From Macrosoma leucophasiata (lineage: Eukaryota; Arthropoda; Insecta; Lepidoptera; Hedylidae), in NCBI GenBank assembly GCA_036365455.1, contig JAWQUS010000010.1, positions 22,368,501-22,432,500 on the forward strand: DNA of 64,000 nt, written 5' to 3'. Positions 55,183-64,000 of the stretch are shown here, piece after piece. A model generated the notes under the pieces. That model was not told the origin of the DNA and ran no database searches. It was given only the letters and a program-made list of their open reading frames with translations. Position 1 is the stretch's first letter. Every line of letters begins with the position of its first letter. A program made the translations under genes and the position numbers.

Positions 55183-55629
55183 TACAAAAATGACATAAAA
55201 TAAATATTGCCGACAAAAAAACAACGATTCAAATTATTTTTGATTATTTTTCCATTATTTTTCCATTTTTACTGGTGGTAGAGCTCCAGTGACGGAGCTT
55301 GCGGGCGTAGGCACCATCGCATTACCTAATATAGTTGCCGCTAAATGGTAGTGTTCAGCACTATCGTGTTCCGGTCAGGTGGTAATGTACGGCCCTGTAA
55401 TTTCCGACACAGAGGCATAACACCTTAGGCCTCAGGAGTGGTAAAGCATCTGCATTTTGATCGTGGTCTTTGTGTGGGTGTCTATAGGCTGCAGTCATCA
55501 CTTAACATCAATGTGAATTGCATGCTTGTTTACCACTTCCATTACATAAAAAAAAATACAAAAATTACATAAAATAAATATTGCTGACAAAAAAACAACG
55601 ATTCAAATTATTTTTTGATTATTTTTTCA
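55183..55629 (+). repeat. ACTGGTGGTAG-family repeat inside an unusually long (about 73 bp) flanking duplication
   Basis: The repeat itself spans about 55263-55556 (tttttactggtgg to cattacataaaaaaaaa). The sequences 55183-55254 and 55557-55629 are direct repeats of 72-73 bp with about four differences (tacaaaaat.acataaaataaatattgc.gacaaaaaaacaacgattcaaatt...). Confidence 0.88.
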
Positions 55630-55960
55630 TGATATACGTATTTTCTCTATCTTTTGATATAGTGTACAAGGTGTGGGCCCAATATGGAACTTGTCCTTTG
55701 TGAAGTGGGTAAGAACGTGCAGCTTTTTGGAGCATTATATTTGTTGGCGTCTCTTTAAATTGTGTCGGAAGTTCGGAACCTGGTGACTCCACCGCGCACA
55801 AGTGAATGAGGATTCTTTTGCTAGTGCAGTCAGTCTACAGAACAACGGCGGTCAAACCATTACAATAGGTAACAGTAAATACATTAACGCGGGATGGGAA
55901 GCAGCGTCCCGCGATGAATCCGCCAATGCGAACTGTAACTTATATGGAATTGCGTGACCA
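55630..55960. other. Short unassigned stretch
   Basis: Nothing recognised. Confidence 0.4.
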
Positions 55961-56248
55961 TAATAATAAAATAATAATGGCAACCCTTCGTCCCTCTGCT
56001 GGGCACGAGTCTCTCCCCTTCTTGGGAGAAGGCAGCTTACTCCAGCACGCTGCTCCAATGCGGGTTGGATATTTTCAAACCGCCCATAAGGCCTCCGATA
56101 AGGTTACGACTGCTATCTATAGATAGCAACCGGGACCGACTGCTTAACGTGCCCATCGGTCACCCATCACACACCCGACCGCGCCCGTATCGCTTAACCG
56201 AGTACATCGCTTACGATCTACACTAGCCACGGGGCCATGAGCGCTTCT
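55961..56248 (-). repeat. SINE C (5S-like head), with internal deletions
   Basis: Tail taataataaaataataatggcaaccc, ctgctgggcacgagtctctccccttcttggg, ctgctatctatagatagcaaccgggaccgac, and head part gcgcccgtatcgcttaaccgagtacatcgcttacgatctacac. Confidence 0.82.
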
Positions 56249-56286
56249 TACGGCATATGTTCCTCTAATGACCATCTTTGGATTAG

Positions 56287-56585
56287 TAAATAGTCCAGTA
56301 ACGTTTTCGTAGGTTTTGTTTGTTTCATACATTGTAGAAATTAAATTTGCGGATTTTCTCTCGTATACAACACTCCCAAACTTCTTCATACACACGACGT
56401 TTCGGTCGCTTTCCAACTACCGTGGCCACGGACTGACTAATTCGACGATGTTCAGCCTGGTCTTATATAGCTGAGACAGAACACAACTCTAGTGCGATGT
56501 AGACTACTAGTGGCGTGAAGAAGTTTGGGAGTGTTGTATACGCGAGAAAATCCGCAAGTTTAATTTCTACTAAATAGTCCAGTAA
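56287..56585. mobile_element. Inverted-terminal element with GACGTTTCGGTCGC motif and 15-bp duplication
   Basis: The direct repeat TAAATAGTCCAGTAA flanks it at 56287-56301 and 56571-56585. Inside, gtagaaattaaatttgcggattttctc..gtatacaacactcccaaacttcttca at 56334-56390 is inverted at 56508-56570. The GACGTTTCGGTCGC motif sits near the left arm. A 15-bp duplication is long for a MITE and fits a retroelement such as a Penelope-like terminal repeat; assignment is tentative. Confidence 0.65.
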
Positions 56586-57066
56586 TTAACTTTATTTTTT
56601 ATCACATGCTGCTGCCCACGACTTCGTCCGTCCGTTATTATACATACTGATGATGGGAGATAATGGTAATGCGCTGGTGCCCTCAAACTCCATTATTGAG
56701 ACACTAGTACCAGTTAAACTACATTTGCTATGTTTTCGTAAAATAATGTTGTGTAGAACATTTTCAACAAGCTGATTTTTATGATTCGCCCGGCCTTAGG
56801 CTTTTGAAAATTGGTATACCGATATATTTAATCTGTGGTCAGGTGTTGCAAACTTTTGTCGGTGCCGAAAACATAAATTACAAGTTGCGGCAATAAAGGC
56901 ATTGTTGCGGCGTGTTTGGGGACGCTGGAGTATATGTTCGTGGGTTTGTGCGGTTAGTGATATATATTTATTTGGTCGTAATCGTGATGGTGAAGCCTGA
57001 GGTCCTGGGTTCGATTCCGGGATCGGGAAATCTGTTACTTATTATTTATACTTATTTTATACTTTA
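56586..57066. other. Intergenic DNA with a tRNA-like scrap
   Basis: 56998-57030 (gaggtcctgggttcgattccgggatcggg) is the B-box end of a SINE A head without body. The rest is unassigned. Confidence 0.5.
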
Positions 57067-57257
57067 TTAGCTGTTGCCCGCGGCTTCGCCCGCGTGTGTG
57101 TCGTTTTATTAATAACTAAGTAGCTTATGTTCTTTCTCAAAGTCAGCTCTATCTCTGTACCAAATTTTATTAAAAGCGGTTCAGTCGTTTGGACGTAAAA
57201 AGGTTACAGACAGACAGACAGACAGAGTTACTTTCGCATTTATAATATTAGCAGGGA
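57067..57257 (-). mobile_element. Helitron-like Lep1-type element, 190 bp
   Basis: On the minus strand: taatattataaatgcgaaagtaactctgtctgtctgtctg, aacgactgaaccgcttttaataaaatttgg, and end cgggcgaagccgcgggcaacagCTAA. The final CTAG has decayed to CTAA. Confidence 0.85.
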
Positions 57258-57381
57258 AGTAGGGATATGCCAATATTATGTAGATAATATGTCAATTTTA
57301 TCAAACATAAAAAGAATGTTAACATAATTATAACCCATGTTTGATGTTAAGCTGACTTTCTGTTCTTTATATGGCAGAAAC

Positions 57382-58380
57382 TATTCGTAAACATGTCTCT
57401 CCCCTTTTTTGGCGGGAGGCCAAGAGACTCGTGCCCAGCAGTGGGACGTATAATGGGTTGCCATTATTATTATGTCTCTCGTCAGCACGGGGTCCAATTT
57501 GAACCCCGGACCTTTGTCAGGCTTGCGCGGGGACATGGGAGGTCCAACACGTAGAGGCCCTTTCGAGAATTTTGATCTACTTTGTAATGGGTTATATTCG
57601 GCGGGACCTCTCTCTGACTGCATCAATAGTCAATACGGACACAGACAGACCCTGCAGAATATAAAGAGACTATTGTAATGAAAAGTGATTTGCCAAACTT
57701 TGGGCTATGTGGGTGAACTGGGGGGACTAGCTGGCTGGGCCTATGGAGTGAGATCCGGCACCTGCCTATATTCAACATCTCACATTATCGAATCCTACTT
57801 TAGGCAGGTGGTGACTCGCCTCTCCTTGGTGGGCCCCCCAAACAGCCAACCCGATGGTCGACAGGGGGCAACACTGTTGAGAGAGGCTGGGGGTGTCGAG
57901 AGGTGTGGCCCCGGTTTCACCATCACGAGCGAGTAATCTCGAGCTCGGAGCGGGCTTCCCCGCTATTATGCCTTTAGACACTTCCACCCCCGAGTGTATG
58001 GCTCTTTCAGAAATTTAGACATCAGCCTATTATCAAAATTTCTGCAAATGCCATACCTCTAGCGCCCCACTCTGACCGGCCAATGAAGGCAAGCCAGAGG
58101 TGAGAGACCTGATGCTCTGTCCGGCCGTACCTCTGTGTGGCGGACGAGGCGGAGCCCAGTTCTCTCGGAGGAACTCGAGATGATGGTAGGGGGTGGTGTC
58201 GCTACTCACCAACAGCTCGCCACAAGCTGCTCTGCCCCCTTTATTATTATTATGTCTCTCGTCAGCACGGGGTCCAATTTGAACACCGGACCTTTGTCAG
58301 GCTTGCGCGGGGACATGGGGGGTCCAACACGTAGAGGCCCTTTCGAGAATTTATTATTATTATTATTATATTCGTAAACA
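57382..58380 (+). mobile_element. Chimeric retro-insert with 12-bp target duplication
   Basis: TATTCGTAAACA flanks the insert at 57382-57393 and 58369-58380. From left: a 75-bp SINE C/RTE tail (57396-57472, ending tgggacgtataatgggttgccattattatt), a 100-bp segment (57473-57572), about 680 bp of GC-rich unassigned DNA (57573-58250), a second copy of the 100-bp segment (58253-58352) and a (TTA)n tail. The 100-bp copies differ at only two positions. The single outer duplication argues for one insertion event of a composite RNA, or for nested events into the first copy's tail. Confidence 0.78.
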
Positions 58381-58545
58381 ATAAAAATACTGCTCCCATT
58401 AGTCATTCTATTCTTATGTAATCATGAGAAAACTATTTGGAAAAAAAAAGATAATCAAAATGTAGATAGAAAGTTTTGGCGGGCACTTGAAATAGGCGTG
58501 TGGTGCACTTATTTAATTTCATTTTCTTGATTCATTTTAGAGTTA

Positions 58546-58843
58546 TCTATACAAATAAATGAAATTGGAGTGTCTGGTTGTAATATAAAAATTACTTTTT
58601 ACTAAATGCATGTATGTATACACGGTACATATATCAAAACAACATTTTTGTCTGTCTGTCTGTCTGCTTGGCGGGGCTAATCTTGGGAACGGTTGGACCT
58701 ATTTTGACGGGACTTTCCCTGGCAGATAGCTGTAATAACGAATAACTTAGGCTACTTTTATACTAGCTGCGCCCACGACTTTGTCCGGGTAGATACTGAA
58801 CAATCATAAATTGTCACGCGGGCGAAGTCGCGGGCACAGCTAG
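58546..58843 (+). mobile_element. Helitron-like Lep1-type element, 298 bp
   Basis: Starts TCTATACAAATAAATG after A and ends cacgcgggcgaagtcgcgggcacagCTAG before T. Same subfamily as 54373-54746, without the internal RTE-like scrap. Confidence 0.9.
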
Positions 58844-59259
58844 TATTGAATAAAGTTGGCAGAAGTGGCATTTTGTTTGATATAGGTTAATTACAGTGCC
58901 CGTGTATAGCGAAATAGAATAACAGTGCTAAAACACAGTTTTACAGGTTGCCTCCAGAACTTCATTGTAAATGATCTGGTAAAGTAGCCATCGCTTTACT
59001 CGAATTACTGACTGTTACTCTGACTGACTCTGACTGACTGAATGATTCTGACTATTACTGCATAAGAATACGAAATATAGTTTAACTTAACACGGGCAAT
59101 ATGCGTTATAGCGATGCAATAAGTAGAATAATTAAATATAGATATTTCTATCTATTTTTTTAATTACCTTTGTTTTGACCATCCATTTGCGTGTCGTATA
59201 ACATAATGGAAGCATTGTTGCGAATATTTTATTGGATCGTAATTGTTACGATTTTCGAC
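58844..59259. other. Intergenic DNA, small tandem repeat only
   Basis: 59010-59050 is an irregular (TGACTGACTC)n tract. Nothing else. Confidence 0.5.
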
Positions 59260-59323
59260 AAACTGTTTGCTTTGAAATCCATATCGGGAATAGTCCCGAT
59301 ATGGATTTCAAAGCAAACAGTTT
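59260..59323. repeat. Perfect 30-bp inverted repeat with 4-bp loop
   Basis: Left arm 59260-59289 (aaactgtttgctttgaaatc...) and right arm 59294-59323 are exactly complementary over all 30 bases, separated by atag. The hairpin does not belong to a repeat family I can see elsewhere in the window. Confidence 0.95.
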
Positions 59324-59454
59324 CATAAAATTCAAATGGCGGAACGTGATGTACGTGTTTTTATGAACATTTTTCGCTCGGCTTGTATCAGTTACAAAAA
59401 AATTGGCTATCACAGATTTAAAGCGAAATGTTCAATAAAAAACTTTGATACGTT

Positions 59455-59800
59455 ACGTTACACGTTTGAAATCCTCGAAGAGGCAGGTAGAAGGAAAAAC
59501 ATGCATTCATTTATAAATGCAAGCGTTCACGATTTGCCGATATCGCTTTTTGAATTCCAGGTAACACATAGCGAATCTATAACGTTCGTTGAATAGGTAT
59601 ATGATTATAATGAATGACAAGGTTTGACGACTGCTATCTATCGATAGCAACCGGGACCGACAGCTTAACGTGCCCTCCGAAGCACGGAAACGCGCATTTA
59701 ATTTGCCACTAGCTGTCACCCATCACACTACCCGACCGCGCCCGTAGTGCTTAACCGAGTAGATCGCTTACGATCTACACCAGCCGGGCAATGCGCGCTT
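59455..59800 (-). repeat. Decayed SINE A followed by partial SINE C
   Basis: 59455-59585 aligns with the 3' half of SINE A (ctcgaagaggcaggtagaaggaaaaacatgcattcatttataaatgc...). 59619-59800 is the head half of SINE C on the minus strand (ctatcgatagcaaccggg, gatctacaccagcc). Confidence 0.75.
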
Positions 59801-60093
59801 TTAAACATTCTCCAAACAATGTTCAATCTTAATTAATTCAAATATAATTTTGCATCACGCAATGCACTTGTTATATTATATGTTGACATCAACGTGAATA
59901 ACGAATACTAACATAAGCAAACAGTGCATAACAAAAACGAATTACTCTCCATAATAATCAAATGCCAGCAATCAAATTAAATAATCATCACACAATAAAC
60001 GGTGCAATTAATTCGGCACGCGTTGTAATAAAAAGAACTGTGTTGACCTGTTCCGTGGCCCGCAAAAGCATACAGCGTCGCGTCGCACTCGAG
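59801..60093. other. Flank of the hAT-like element
   Basis: AT-rich to 60030, then ccgtggcccgcaaaagcatacagcgtcgcgtcgcac, a GC-rich stretch that would be continuous with 61405 onward before the insertion. Confidence 0.4.
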
Positions 60094-60202
60094 TAGGGAT
60101 GTACCATATAGAAATGGTATGTTGTAAAAATCGGGAAGGTATGTGGCAGGTTTGTATATTCACTACTATATATACTGACAATAATTAGGTATACTTATTA
60201 TA

Positions 60203-60400
60203 CTTGCCTCTAAATGGTAGTGTTCAGCACTATCGTGTTCTGGTCAGGTGATAATATACGGCCCTGTAATTTCTGGCACAGAGGCAAAACATCTCAGGCT
60301 TCTTCTTGACCTAAGTCTTTGTGTGAGTGTCTATGTAAGGCTGCAGTCATCACTTAGCATTTATGTGAACTGCATGCTTGTTTGCCACATCCATTACATA
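60203..60400 (+). repeat. ACTGGTGGTAG-family repeat, head missing
   Basis: tacttgcctctaaatggtagtgttcagcactatcgtg to tttgccacatccattacataaaaaa. Confidence 0.85.
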
Positions 60401-60461
60401 AAAAAAGGTAGCTGCTACCCAAACTACTCAAGCCAAAAAAGATAATGAATATGATATGTAT

Positions 60462-60765
60462 GTATGTATCTTCATGCCAAGTCCCTTACGGGGTAGGCAG
60501 AGAGTATAAAGCGCCAGTTATTCCGGTCCTGACACACCTCCCGTGCTTCTTCTACATTTATTATTCTCTTCATACATGCACGCCGATTCCTAAGACTTTT
60601 GACCCCACCCTCAGACAGTAATCAACCTATTTGGTCATGGTAAGTCAGTCTAGGTCTGCCTTGGCTTCAGCAACCATCCACATTCGCATAGTATTTCTGT
60701 TTAGTCATTCGCTCATTCGACATTCTTTCTACATGCGCGAACCATCGAAGGATGCCTTTTTTCAT
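60462..60765 (-). pseudogene. RTE-type LINE 3' end
   Basis: It matches 22580-22880: gccaagtcccttacggggtaggcagagagt, ccgattcctaagacttttgacccc, tttagtcattcgctcattcgacattctttc. The tail is (ATAC)n on the minus strand. The frame is disrupted and no catalytic part remains. Confidence 0.85.
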
Positions 60766-61017
60766 TAAACTAAATAGTTGAAATTAAAAAGAGTGATTCG
60801 GTTGAGGTTCCGCAATTAAATCTTACTAAGACGTTTTGGTGTAAACATTTAATTTTGTCAAGTAAACAAACTTTCGTTTGATAAAAGAGTACAATGCTAC
60901 AAAAAAAAATTACACAGCTTTAATTTAGATTATAAAATCTTTCAAACAATGAAAAAAAAATTTATAGTTTGTAAAGGCGCTTTACGGACGATAATTTTAC
61001 GTGATAACGTAGTCTGA

Positions 61018-61293
61018 GTACTGGTGTTTAAGCTCCAGTGACAGAACTCGCAGGCGTAGGCACCACCGCATTATCTAATATACTTGCCGTTAAATGGTAG
61101 CATTCAGCACTATCGTGTTCCGGTCAGATGGTAATGTACGGCTCTGTAAATTCCGGCACACAGGCATAACACCTTAGGCCTCAGGAGTGGTAACGCATCT
61201 GCATTTTGACCTTGGTCTTTGTGTGGGTGTCTATAGGCAGTCATCACTTAACATCAATTTGAACTGCAAGCTTGTTTGCCACTTCCATTACAT
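61018..61293 (+). repeat. ACTGGTGGTAG-family repeat, full length
   Basis: actggtgtttaagctccagtgac to tttgccacttccattacataag. Upstream 60986-61008 (cggacgataattttacgtgataac) is the inverse of 29902-29925, a shared short word outside the repeat. Confidence 0.87.
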
Positions 61294-61396
61294 AAGAAGA
61301 AGAAGAGTAGAAGAGTATCGGAATCAGAATCGTAGTCGTAGGTGACAAATCAATCGGAAGTTCTGACTTTTCAAAATTGGAAACTAACATCCCTAC

Positions 61397-61979
61397 AGTC
61401 GAGTATCGAAGCGTACACGTCAGTGCAAATAAAACTGTGCACTGCGGTTAGTTAAAATTTCACGAGCCCTGTAGTTTTGGTCTGGAAATTGTTATCCCGT
61501 CATGGTAGCCGAATTTTGTGTACGTCTACCTTTTGTTTGGAGTTGTAATTAGAATTTAGTTTGTTTAAAGGTTATCGGTATCGATATTTTGCGTAATACT
61601 CGTATTTTAGGTATGGAATTCAGTTACAAAAGCTTTCAGATTGGTTTGATCGCTATTGTGACTATTTCAATCATAAAAATGTTTGTTTTAAATTAGTTTA
61701 CAATTGAATGTATATTATTCAATTGGACCATAAAGATAGTTTACAAACCACACCTAGTAGTACTCGTATTAGGCTGGGTTACATCATCTTAGTTTAACTT
61801 TGGTAAAGTAAAAAATGAGTTGCAAAATTTGAAATTTATGTATTATTGTGACGTCATAAGTTGAATTTTAGCCGTAACTAAGCGAGATGTGGATGATAAC
61901 GGAATCTTTCAATTCTGGTAACTTTAACAATGTCAAAATTACGCTGGTGCAACGCATTCTGCAGTAACTGTTGGGGCCT
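61397..61979. other. Right flank of the hAT-like element
   Basis: 61405-61540 is moderately GC-rich with an arthropod initiator-like tcagt (61429) in acgtcagtgcaaataaaactgtgc. A promoter is possible but there is no gene to attach it to. The rest is AT-rich. Confidence 0.35.
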
Positions 61980-62581
61980 TAACTCACTAGGATGCCATGG
62001 CTACGTTGCCAGCTACGTATCCAAGCTATAGCCTAGTATATGGAAATACTTGATGCCTAACACACCTGGCTACCTCGTGGCGACGTCTCCACGCCATACT
62101 CTCTCTGTGGTCGGTCCCTCATATCTGAGGATCGTGGTCAGCATCTGGGTTGCATCTGGATCGGATGATCTGTTTCCACCGGTTTCTATCCAGCGCGTCT
62201 CTTAAGACAGTGTAGAATTTGGAAGATGTAGGATATTTTATTTGATCGGTCCACCTTGTTGGTGAGCGGCCACGCGATCTTTTTCCTTCAGTATTTCCAA
62301 CCACAATCAATTTTTCTAGGCTGGTGTCGCCGCAATATGAAAGAATGCGTTGTTGGCAAATGGTGGATAAGCGGGTTTTTATGCCGAGTTGGGTCAGGAT
62401 AGATGCATTGGTGCGCTTAGCAGTCCAGGGTACTCTCAGCATTCGTCTCCAACACCACATCTCGAAAGCAACAATTCTTTGCCTCTCCCGGGCTAGAATC
62501 GTCCACGTCTCCACTGCATATAAGAAAATACACACCATACTAACTGCTTGGATACGTAGCTGGCGACGTCGCCATGAGTTA
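61980..62581 (-). mobile_element. RTE-clade LINE fragment enclosed by inverted repeats
   Basis: The inverted repeats are taactcactaggatgccatgg...gccagctacgtatccaagc (61980-62026) and its partner at 62546-62581, with 19 bp perfect (62008-62026 versus 62546-62564). Between them the minus strand carries an RTE C-terminal frame. Either a foldback element received an RTE insertion, or an inverted duplication arose around it. Confidence 0.7.
62119..62538 (-). pseudogene. RTE-clade reverse transcriptase C-terminal fragment
   Basis: 139 codons on the minus strand: YAVETWTILARERQRIVAFEMW, CWRRMLRVPWTAKRTNASIL, GIKTRLSTICQQRILSY and RGRSPTRWTDQI are typical of the C-terminal region of RTE elements, after the polymerase domain. 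The YADD region is absent (5' truncation). It is a different family from the RTE at 22576, which has RPRLTYHDQI at the same place. Confidence 0.85.
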
Positions 62582-63178
62582 GAGTGCTTAGAAAAAAAAA
62601 CCTAACACCGGACGGTGCGGCGTTTGAGCAGAGCACCCTTCGACCTTACCTTGCTAAGTCGGGGGCGCCCATGGTCCCAAACAAAACGAGGTAAGATAGT
62701 ACGTATGACTATGTTCCGGTAAATAATTTTATTCCTAGGGATATTACTATATTTCGGCTTTAGGTACCTATCATACTGCGACATAGACACTTACAACGCA
62801 AAAGAAAAAGGTATTTTTCGAGAGAACAATACCTTATTTGTCAGTAACGGAAGAACGACATAAATGTCGACCAATAAAACTATTTTTTTCGTTTCACGAT
62901 CTCCGTGACTCGCAAAACAGGAAAACAATTGTCTTGGGATACCGTACATTGATAAAAACGTTTATGTTAACATTTGTACAAGGGATACATTAGTTTTAAA
63001 CGGAAACGTAAGTTAGGTTTCGTGAATATATTACGAACAGAAATTTGGAAATATATCTTGGAACTTGGGACATTCAAAATGAGGGAAACACATCGAAAAA
63101 TGCGCTACGTTTCGTTGGGTTTTCCCAACTTCCTCAGGCAAATCTACAAAAATGTATTATACATTTGTAGGACAAAAC
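62582..63178. other. Intergenic DNA
   Basis: 62605-62700 is GC-richer (ccggacggtgcggcg, gtcgggggcgcccatggtccc) without a frame. The 69-codon frame at 62974-63183 has no recognised feature. Confidence 0.4.
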
Positions 63179-63687
63179 TATAGAACAACAAGGGCCACTG
63201 GGCCACGGAGGGGAGTAGGTAGCCACAGCGTTTATTACTGATGGAAAACGGTCTGTAATTTTTGCGGGGGGAAATTCGTGTGACACACACAACAAAAATC
63301 GTCTATTACTACGAAACTTTACTGATGGTAGAGTTCCAGTGACGGAGCTCGCGGGCGTAGGCATCACCGCATTACATAATATAGTACTTGCCGCTAAATG
63401 GTAGTGTTCTGCAATTTCGTGTTCCGGTCAGATGGTAATGGCCCTGTAATTCCCGGCACAGAGGGACAACACCTCAGGAGTGATAACGCATCTGCATTTT
63501 GACTTCTGGTCTTTGTGTAAGTGTGAACTGCATGCTTGTTTTTAACATTATACTCAAATAATTTCACGCACACATTTAAACATCTCGGTGACAGGCATAG
63601 AATCACTTGTACTTTGACAGAGGGGAAAGCCTGCATATGGTTACTCCCCTCCGGTCCGCCGCGGCCGGTGGCCCGTGTTGCTCTATG
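63179..63687. mobile_element. MITE, CATAGAGCAAC family, split by an ACTGGTGGTAG repeat
   Basis: Ends tatagaacaacaagggccac and ggtggcccgtgttgctctatg with GACAAAAC duplicated on both sides (63171-63178 and 63688-63695). Internal blocks are as at 39908. An ACTGGTGGTAG-family copy (63319-63545, plus strand) interrupts it after ctattactacgaaac. Confidence 0.9.
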
Positions 63688-63729
63688 GACAAAACGAATC
63701 AAAGGAATTAATAAAACTTTTTTATTTTT

Positions 63730-64000
63730 AAAGAAAAATGAAAAGAAAAATTTGACTTCAGGCGAGACTCGAACTCGCGACCTACTGGGAATCTAGTCCA
63801 GCCGCTCTTCCAATTGAGCTACTGAAGCCCTGCCCGATTTGTCAAATCTTTCCTTCACATCTATTGCATTGCTTTATGGTAGCAGCAGCGCCATCTATTA
63901 CCAACTATGCTAGTTAGGCAACCGATATAATAGACTTTTCAGTTTATTGAATATCTTAAAGAAGTCGCTTTTACCTTTAATAATTGTTTTTATATTATTT
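63730..64000. repeat. tRNA-like repeat unit, copy running off the window
   Basis: The tRNA-like unit 63753-63829 (minus strand) and the downstream sequence to the window end match 40420-40670 almost base for base (tctattgcattgctttatggtagcagcagcgcc..., caaccgatataatagac, aagaagtcgctttta). The second arm, if any, is outside the window. Confidence 0.85.

Larger units (their letters stand above)
60094..61396. mobile_element. hAT-like nonautonomous element carrying three nested retroposons
   Basis: Ends TAGGGATGT and ACATCCCTA fit the hAT terminal pattern (YARNG start). The flanking 8 bp, CACTCGAG at 60086-60093 and CAGTCGAG at 61397-61404, agree in 7 of 8 positions. Inside are an ACTGGTGGTAG repeat (60203-60400), an RTE 3' end (60462-60765) and another ACTGGTGGTAG repeat (61018-61293). 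What remains of the element itself is about 500 bp with no transposase frame. Confidence 0.72.

Overview
The window looks like intergenic and intronic DNA from a lepidopteran (moth or butterfly). It is AT-rich, has no prokaryotic-style gene packing, and is full of repeat types typical of that order: Helitron-like elements of the Lep1 kind ending in CTAG, many copies of a repeat beginning ACTGGTGGTAG, tRNA-headed SINEs, RTE- and CR1/Jockey-type LINEs, a mariner and many MITEs. The species cannot be named from the sequence. Most long open frames belong to retrotransposons.

Host coding content is small. The best candidate is a two-exon gene at 1023-1258 and 3213-3429 on the + strand. It has a consensus donor (CAG|GTAAGAG), a good acceptor, an intact join, a poly(A) signal and a predicted secreted, cysteine-free, acidic protein of 150 residues. 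Two weaker candidates are a terminal exon at 49946-50159 and a signal-peptide-like first exon at 27041-27116 that runs into a SINE.

Layout. 0-11 kb: a tRNA-SINE, the candidate secreted-protein gene with repeats in its intron, MITEs, a Helitron and a 5S-like SINE. 11.7-12.6 kb: an internally deleted mariner. 12.7-14.4 kb: three diverged copies of an unassigned repeat. 14.5-18.9 kb: ACTGGTGGTAG repeats, an AGCT-rich block and tRNA-SINE B. 19-26 kb: an almost complete CR1-like LINE on the minus strand. Its ORF2 is broken by one amber codon and its ORF1 by two nested retroelements. 27-33 kb: SINEs, an 8-bp-TSD MITE family and a roughly 930-bp near-perfect palindrome. 33.1-38.2 kb: an older Jockey/CR1-group LINE with in-frame stops, an ORF1 frameshift, a SINE in its 3' UTR and a MITE in its endonuclease. 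38.5-48 kb: Helitron, tRNA-like palindromes, a 1-kb long-TIR element and tail-to-tail repeat pairs. 49-56 kb: the candidate terminal exon and more repeats, one with an exceptionally long flanking duplication. 56-64 kb: a GC-rich chimeric retro-insert, Helitrons, a perfect 30-bp hairpin, a hAT-like element with three nested insertions, an RTE fragment between inverted repeats, and a MITE split by a repeat.

The window therefore mainly records layered transposition. The nesting gives a relative age order: LINE, then RTE and short CR1 tail inside it; hAT, then SINE and RTE inside it; MITE, then ACTGGTGGTAG repeat inside it. The most unusual structures are tRNA-like sequences embedded in long inverted repeats (9.1, 32.4, 40.4-41.1 and 63.75 kb) and 5S-rRNA-like SINE heads fused to an RTE-like tail.
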